A stretch of DNA of 64,000 nucleotides from Blastobasis lacticolella (Eukaryota; Arthropoda; Insecta; Lepidoptera; Blastobasidae), in the NCBI GenBank assembly GCA_905147135.1, contig LR990055.1, forward strand, positions 2,605,001 through 2,669,000, in the 5' to 3' direction. Positions within the stretch are counted from its first letter, which is position 1. Every line of letters begins with the position of its first letter. The position numbers and the translations under genes were made by a program. A model generated the notes under the pieces. It saw only the letters and a program-made list of their open reading frames with translations. It was not told where the DNA came from and ran no database searches. Below, piece by piece: positions 58,282-64,000 of the stretch.

Positions 58282-60550
58282 TACCTACATATAAAAATGA
58301 ATTGCTGTTTGTTAGTCTAGCTAAAACTTAAGACTCAAAGATTTGAAATTTATTTTATTCTTTTGGGTATGAAAGGGTAGTTTGTATGCAAAAAGTAGGG
58401 TAGGGGGTAGGCGAACACGCGAACAAAGTCACGCCAAGTTAACTAGTACAACAATAATATACTGCCACATGGTGCCAATTATTATTATTATTATTATTCC
58501 TGAACAGACAGGCAGTTGGAACAACTGATATGTCTGTATCTCATTATCCTCAACCCATTGACATTCTCAATTAGTTATTTTTGGTTTTCTTGTAATGTTC
58601 ATCTAATCGATTCTTAAAGGCGTTTTGTAAAGGCAATTGGCTAGCATGACTTCATTTTAAACATTTCCTTAATAGTAACAGTCAAACTGCCCAGGTGGGA
58701 ATCAAACCCAGGACCTCTTCTGTGATAGATCAGTATGTAAGCACATGAACTCTGAACCAGGACTTCATAAACAGGTCATAGGGATTTGAAAACTAATGGG
58801 TACAACTTTAACGTCAGCATGCCCAATATGCCATGCCCGAGTTCTGAACGGCTAAAATTCTTTTATTTTTTCAGGTGAGGTGTTTACATTCTTCTTTAAT
58901 TCATAGATTCTTGGTTTTGGATACATAACTGACATGTACAAATTAGGTGTATAAATGCTAATTTAAAAAAAATATCTCCAGTCACTGTTGCCTGGAATAA
59001 ATTGCTATGGTAAACACAAGGGCACCTAATGTATCTCATGTGCAATTCAGCGTCCATTATCATTGTACCATTATCAGATATTTAAAAATGAAAATGAGGT
59101 TCTAATCTGGGTGATAGCATGCCCGATAGGAACACTATTCTAATTAGGGTTGAACGAACTTAACAAGTGCTGATATCACTATAACACACATCTAAAACTT
59201 TACATGTACAGTGTATCACATATTCACAACCAGTTTAGTTAGTTATTACGTATTATTATGTAGGAAAAGCTTTTACAAATAGGTCACATCATTTTCCTTA
59301 TTAAGATTCCGTAACCTGCGCTTTAATGATAAGGAATAATAGTACATCGTAAACTATACTAAGTTAGGATGAAGGTAATTGAGTGGTCACCTACCTACAA
59401 TTTTGTTTACTAATGCATAATGCATGCTTGCATAGAAATTACAGACATATCAAAGAGTGTACATAATATCAAAGCTACCCATAATACTGAAAAGCTATGA
59501 ATTTCAAATAAAGAAGAATGGTTCTGAGCATAACCAGGATCAGAGTCCTCTGTCCTGGCCATGCTCTGGTCCACCAAAATATAATAATAACTCTGACATA
59601 ATTACTAAATTAAAGCATACCTTAGTATGCTGGCTCAGTAACCCAAAGAGGTCTTGGCATGCATACTCAATTGTTAAATTTTCATGAGGGTATAATAATA
59701 ATATCTCCAACTTCCTATCCATTGCATTATGAAGTGTTCATAAAAACATACAACCAAGATAAAAAAATAATTTATTAATTGCATAAATCAATTGACATTT
59801 TGTCATTCTCATAAGAATTTTGTTACTCAGGTAGAGTATACAAAATATCTCAGTTATACCAACATAAACCTATCTTGCCTTATGTATCAGTATACTAATC
59901 AGTATACTAACTTAATACTATTTAACATGTGTAATGTTTATCAGATAGAAAGTATACCAGGTAGTAGATTAAAAAATTTATGTTGGTTATAATTTTCTTA
60001 TAGGTTATGTCTTGTTGCTAAGCAAGATTTCTACTACTATAGGGTAGGTAATGTGAACTGATCATCACACATTTACTTTTAGCATACGGTCATTGTGTTT
60101 ACACATATTATAACTATGCATTCAAGCCTCCAGAACCAACTTTAAGAATAACAGGAATAACTATAGCTACATAGCTATTGGAGACCTTGTAACCCTAACA
60201 CTACCTGTCAAGTGACTGGCTAACCAATTTCATAGTTGAGTTACAGTGAATATCACTAAATCATTGTCCAAACACCAACACAATCTACATTATTGTAATT
60301 TTCTTGTGTAGAAAGAAAATATCTAACGATTTTTAGGTTATAAAATGAATGCCCTTGAATAGACTAAGTGGATGGTCAAGTCAGGTTATTTGCGTGATTG
60401 TAAAGCGTTTATAAGTACAATATAGTGAACACATCTAGAAATTGTATCTATAATCTTATGGCCTGTAAAAACAACAACAAAAGGACTCACCCGATTTGAA
60501 ATCGATCTGTCGTTTGACGAAACTTTGAAGGTAATAGCATAAAAGGATAC

Positions 60551-60656
60551 ATGCAAGGTCCAAATTGAAGCCGTCCTGTATATATCGCTTTCGGTGTCTG
60601 CTGACGATATTCTTGAGAGGGATCGTCATCTTCATGTTGGCTATGGAGTTAGCCAT
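60551..60656 (-). CDS. Pten: PTEN exon 1, canonical start (MANSIANM...)
   Basis: This encodes 35 codons plus the first base of the next codon. The start MANSIANMKMTI resembles the Drosophila PTEN start, and KNIVSRHRKRYIQDGFNLDL aligns with the human N-terminal phosphoinositide-binding motif and following strand (human residues about 6-25), which targets PTEN to PI(4,5)P2 membranes. The basic cluster RHRKR is retained. The donor is GCAT|GTATCC, and the exon ends with T as the first base of a split Tyr codon, the same split as in human exon 1. The ATG at 60656 has G at -3 and at +4, a good initiation context. The reading frame stays open upstream to another ATG at 60797 (next entry). Beyond the donor the frame runs into unrelated sequence and stops. 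Confidence 0.92.
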
Positions 60657-60797
60657 GGCTGGTTCGGCGGGGTCCGGCCGGCGCGGCAGCAGCTCCGCCG
60701 CGGCGCCCTTAGCGGGCTCTCGGCCGCCGGCCGCCCCCGGCGCGCGCTTCTCGGGAGCCTTTCGGTCGCGGCGCCGGCAGCTCAGGCAGATACCCAT
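60657..60797 (-). CDS. Pten: Possible 47-residue PTEN N-terminal extension with dual-acylation signal
   Basis: In frame with exon 1 and with no stop between, the first ATG after an upstream TGA TGA pair (60831-60836) lies at 60795-60797. Starting there adds 47 residues before MANSI. The extension begins MGICLSCRRRDRK. Gly2, Ser6 and small uncharged residues between them fit the N-myristoyltransferase consensus. Cys4 and Cys7 are placed for palmitoylation, and a basic run RRRDRK follows. The rest is rich in Ala, Pro, Gly and Arg, reflecting very GC-rich DNA. The context of this ATG is weak (T at -3), which would allow leaky scanning to the better ATG at 60656. It could instead be 5' UTR that happens to stay open, as GC-rich sequence lacks stops. 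I see the frame and motif directly; use as a start is inference. Confidence 0.5.
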
Positions 60798-61340
60798 AAA
60801 ATAACCTCCGCCGCAAAGAGGCTGTCCCACTCATCAGGCGGCGGTGGCCGGGCGCCGCTGCGCTCACCTCGCCCCCGACATGCCGCGGGGCACACGCGCG
60901 CGACACCACACCGGGCCTTCGTCTCCGAGCGCTGGGGGCGCCGCCAAGCACGTCCCGGTCTCGCGCGATGATCGCACACCCCACCTCACTCGCACTGCCA
61001 GACTGTCACTCGCCAGCCCGACCACAGCACTCGATCACCACAGCATAGCTCTACGGCTTCAACGTATACCCACTTCACTGAAGCTTCACCACCAGCGCAA
61101 AGAAAATCTACCTCACGCGAATGGCGTCCATCCTGCGTTTGCACTAGAACACGGCCGACCGCCGAGGAGAAACAGTTGCACAAGAAAGAAAGATGGTTAT
61201 GATGGCCGAAAGTGCATCATGTGTCCTGTACGCGCTTGCACGTTTCGAACGCGAATGACAGAGACAAAACACAACCTAATTTCTAGCCGAGGCTAGCTAG
61301 CTCTCTTTGTTCACGTTGTAGTGCTGATTGTTATCGCAAG
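60798..61340 (-). promoter_or_regulatory. Putative PTEN 5' UTR and CpG-rich promoter region
   Basis: This is a sharp GC- and CpG-rich block (densest to about 60990), in contrast with the AT-rich flanks. It lies immediately upstream of the first coding exon and contains no recognised repeat. No TATA box was noticed. On the minus strand a consensus 5' splice site, GCGAG|GTGAGC, lies at about 60868, and a short ATG-led stretch (ATGTCGGGGGCGAG) runs up to it, so an alternative spliced 5' UTR or tiny first exon is possible. From about 61300 outward the composition returns to AT-rich. Exact transcription start sites cannot be placed from sequence alone. Confidence 0.55.
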
Positions 61341-62597
61341 GTGGCGCCTCCTTTGACACTTACGAAACCCTCCGAAATTTTAAAATATTACTAAAAGCAT
61401 GTTCCAGAGTTTGATTATGAATTAATATTTATTATTTTTATTTAATATTTTGTTTGATGTCATTAAAATTAAGTATCTTTGTAATAGAAATTATTTTCTC
61501 TCAGAAACTTGTAGGAACTTGAACTGTTTATAGATGGCGGTACTGCCGCCTGTCTACCACGGACGTAGTAGTTTTTTTTGGTGTGCACACTGATATAAGC
61601 GCGGCAATATTCAAAACTTCAGAATGAAAAATAAAGGGTTTGGCACACGCTGTGCACACAGCTAACTTGTCCACAACAATCCAATCGAATGTTAAAATAA
61701 GGAAAGGCACATGGCTTTATACTTACTACGAAGATATTCTGTGCTTATACATAAAGTTAGATAGGTACCTAACGACTGCAACTCAATCAACAATCAGGAG
61801 CTTGAATCAAGAACTATGATCGAAAGCGACGCTGACACAGGAGACTAGCTTTAGTCCAATTTCTTTGCAGGAGACTACCTCAGCCTATGACCACGGAGCA
61901 CAATTTTGAGTGTGTGACCGAACCATTTAATAGCCATATAATATATGCTTATAATATAGGCTTAACATTATTATGTATCTTACCAGTGCCTACACTCAGA
62001 CTTGATTCGAGCCTACACCACATTACTAGAAGGTTTTGCCATAATATCCACTGGCAGGCGGGATCACAGTGTTGAAAATAAAATTCTCAACACATTTTCG
62101 ATAAATTAAAATAATATATTAAGTTATGTAGAAAAAAAAAGGTAAGGTTTTTTCTACCTACCTACCTACCTAGCTACTACATGTTCAAGTTTTCGTTCTA
62201 TCCATCTTTAAATTGTAGATAGATACATATGTTATACATACAAATGTAGTCGTACATAATTACCCACTTATCTATAATCTATCATTAGACCGTCAAGTTC
62301 GACATGCATTACATACGGTACAAAACCGGTGTTGCATTAATATGCACTTAATGTAATAGTAAATAAGGATCAAAGTACAGCGAGGCGATTCCGCGCGATC
62401 GTCGGATAGCGCGCAGACAGCTTGTTGCCAGGCAAACGCAGGCGCAACGCACACCTAATTATGTTAGTTTAGTTGTACTGTAGGGTAGGGTTGGCGCTAT
62501 TTAAACATTACATTGAATGCAGAATCGCGATGGTGAGGATGTATGTGTCAAAAGTATCTAACTAAACCATGTCGTGGCAGAGTATTAATTCCAACCC

Positions 62598-62895
62598 TTT
62601 TGGCGTTAATGTCCCGGTTTTGCTCTTACGCACAAGGGCCCGGGGTCAGCCTTGACCATGATCTAAGATTTGGCAGATGAGATAATTACAGGAGCGACTG
62701 CCATCTGACCTCCATCACCCTGCTACCAGGGGAAGCTGACTAGATTGGAACATGGTTAAACATTCAGTCGTCTGAATGTACAGCAAAATAAAAATTGCCA
62801 GTCTAACCATGAAGGTAGCTAACTTTCCAATCTCTTTGATGTGCATGTTTCGTCACGATGTTTTCCTTCACTAAAAGAGCATCGGTTTGTGTCTC
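62598..62895 (-). mobile_element. SINE-B 3' two-thirds
   Basis: TTTTGGCGTTAATGTCCCGG, AGGGCCCGGGGTCAGCCTTG and CACGATGTTTTCCTTCACTA in reverse, with an extra 60 bases near 62780-62840. Confidence 0.72.
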
Positions 62896-62984
62896 GCGCC
62901 GCGAGACAGCGTTTGCCTCTTTCTGTCAATACTAAGACGAAAGAGATAGCAATACCTATGTTACTGTTACATAATACTACCTGG

Positions 62985-63140
62985 GCACACTGGTTTGGTC
63001 GCTTGCTGCATAAAAGGCCGCACATCCACCGCAGTATTTTCATTTAGTTGGCGTGGAATTTGTGAAGGTGCTTCGTCAGCGTCGTCCAAGCCCCACAGCC
63101 ATAGAGCATTTATAGGCCTAAACCAGCTGACTGTACTATT
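62985..63140 (-). pseudogene. RTE-like reverse transcriptase fragment, broken
   Basis: One minus-strand frame reads YGCGAWTTLTKHLHKFHAN, a stop, then MKILRWMCG, the same block that is intact at 29900-29990. Only about 50 codons survive. Confidence 0.62.
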
Positions 63141-63171
63141 CCTTACAAATAGTGTTATCAATAAATAAATG

Positions 63172-63930
63172 GAGCGTCGGTGGCCAAGTGGTAACAGTAT
63201 CCGACTCGCAAGCGAGAGGTAGGCTGGCCCAATTCTAACTATAGTAATTGATTATTTCCTTAAATTACTCTTGTAAGGATCACCTATTCCAAAATTGCGA
63301 TTGCGCTCATTCATTCAAAAATCACTTCAGGGTTTTATAACCCAAATTGTCAACAATTTCAAGTTCACTTCGCTCGCTCGTTCTTTCATTTATATCTTTA
63401 ATCTATACGTTTAAGACCCAAAATGTCAAAAATTTTTAGATCGCTTCGCTCGCTCTTACATTCGTTGTTCTTCTCCAAGGTGTTAAAACCCAAAATTTCT
63501 GAGCTCGCCCCGCTCGCTCATTCATTTATTGATCTCCCCACTTAAAAGACAAATTTTTGTTTTACTCAGGGCGCTCGCTTATTATTGTCACCTATAATTT
63601 TAACTGTTACCCACCCCCCTGAACCAAGTCCTGGATCCACTGCCGCCACGTACCAATGACTCTTTTCTGAGTCATATACATTAGTTGAACACTAACCGAT
63701 ACTCTTTCAGTGAGGGAAAACATCGTGATGAAACCTGCACATTCAGGCGACTAAATGTATAACAACGATCCAATCTGGTCAAGTTCCCCTGGTAGCAGAG
63801 TCACGGAGGTCAGATGGCAGTCGCTCCACTGGCACTGTAATTACCTGATCTGCCAAATCCTGGATCGTGGTCAATTCGGACCCCAGCCCTCGTGGGCTAG
63901 AGCACAACCAGGACATTAAAGCGAAGATGT
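63172..63930 (+). mobile_element. SINE-B copy split by about 410 bp
   Basis: The head GGAGCGTCGGTGGCCAAGTG...CGCAAGCGAGAGG ends near 63222. The body resumes at about 63640 (CTGCCGCCACGTACCAATGA) and continues to GGACATTAAAGCGAAGATG with a T-run. The insert is described separately. Confidence 0.75.
63280..63600. repeat. Imperfect tandem repeat with CGCTCGCTC cores
   Basis: CTTCGCTCGCTC-type words stand at about 63371, 63444, 63510 and 63569, each preceded by AAACCCAAAATnTCnnAAATTT-like sequence. The period shrinks from about 73 to 59 bases. It forms most of the insert in the SINE-B copy. Confidence 0.65.
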
Positions 63931-64000
63931 TTTTTTTTTGTTAGTAAATAAATAGGTACATGAATAACATGTACCTACACGCGCCAACCCTTAAACAATG

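Larger units (their letters stand above)
61341..64000. other. Sequence upstream of PTEN
   Basis: No host coding exon was recognised here. 61341-62595 looks single-copy, with a short CTAC/CTACC run near 62150-62175. 62598-63930 consists of SINE-B copies, a decayed RTE fragment and an imperfect tandem repeat. The 5' end of PTEN transcripts could extend into the first few hundred bases. Confidence 0.6.

Noticed and set aside
60709..60984. Other minus-strand frames over the PTEN first exon (MSGTASLRRR..., MGCAIIARDRD...)
   Set aside because: They are out of frame with the conserved PTEN residues and only reflect GC-rich composition.
60844..61296. 150-residue plus-strand ORF opposite the PTEN promoter
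   Set aside because: It lies across the CpG-rich 5' region antisense to PTEN, shows no domain and is explained by the lack of stop codons in GC-rich DNA.

Overview
This is animal nuclear DNA, most probably from a moth or butterfly (Lepidoptera). It has three split, phase-consistent exons of one conserved gene, very long introns, an AT-rich background and a dense load of SINE, LINE, MITE, Helitron-like and foldback repeats. The lepidopteran assignment is inferred from the repeat types and was not tested. No prokaryotic gene organisation, CRISPR array or rRNA gene is visible.

The only confidently recognised host gene is the 5' half of PTEN, the PI(3,4,5)P3 3-phosphatase, on the minus strand. 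Exon 1 (canonical start) is 60551-60656, exon 2 is 24287-24459 and exon 3 is 4075-4216. All three have GT/AG borders and their phases join without a break: 106 nt, 173 nt and 142 nt give 140 codons plus one base. Exon 3 carries the acid-loop FDDHTPP and the full P-loop HCKAGKGRT. The rest of the phosphatase domain, the C2 domain and the tail lie beyond position 1. Intron 1 is about 36 kb and intron 2 about 20 kb; at least 4 kb of intron 3 is present. The first exon is in a GC- and CpG-rich block (about 60640-60990). In the same frame the reading frame continues upstream to an ATG at 60797. That would give a 47-residue extension starting MGICLSCRRR, a textbook signal for N-myristoylation plus palmitoylation followed by basic residues.

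The introns are a mosaic of mobile elements. Highlights are: (1) a complete Transib-type transposon at 38473-40244, with CACAGTG termini, a 5-bp target duplication and a decayed RAG1-like transposase; (2) a Foldback-type element at 48846-50817, with giant inverted arms built of 151-bp tandem units and a 9-bp target duplication; (3) a 373-bp MITE inserted inside a mariner-like MITE (26909-27536); (4) a hAT-like MITE with an 8-bp duplication (11268-11762); (5) two TTA-flanked Harbinger-like MITEs (28466-28640, 56493-56665). There are three SINE families. SINE-A is derived from tRNA-Gly(GCC). SINE-B has a tRNA-like head and a tail matching the end of an RTE-like LINE coding region. SINE-C shares its tail with a CR1/Jockey-like LINE. 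Several LINE 3' fragments keep readable reverse-transcriptase C-termini.

Region by region: 1-4074 is intron 3, with RTE tails at both ends and a mostly repeat-free, GC-rich core near 2450-3100. 4217-24286 is intron 2, rich in SINEs and MITEs. 24460-60550 is intron 1, holding the Transib and Foldback elements; its last 2 kb or so next to exon 1 is nearly repeat-free. 60551-61340 is the first exon and promoter. 61341-64000 is upstream sequence with RTE/SINE-B fragments and an imperfect tandem repeat.
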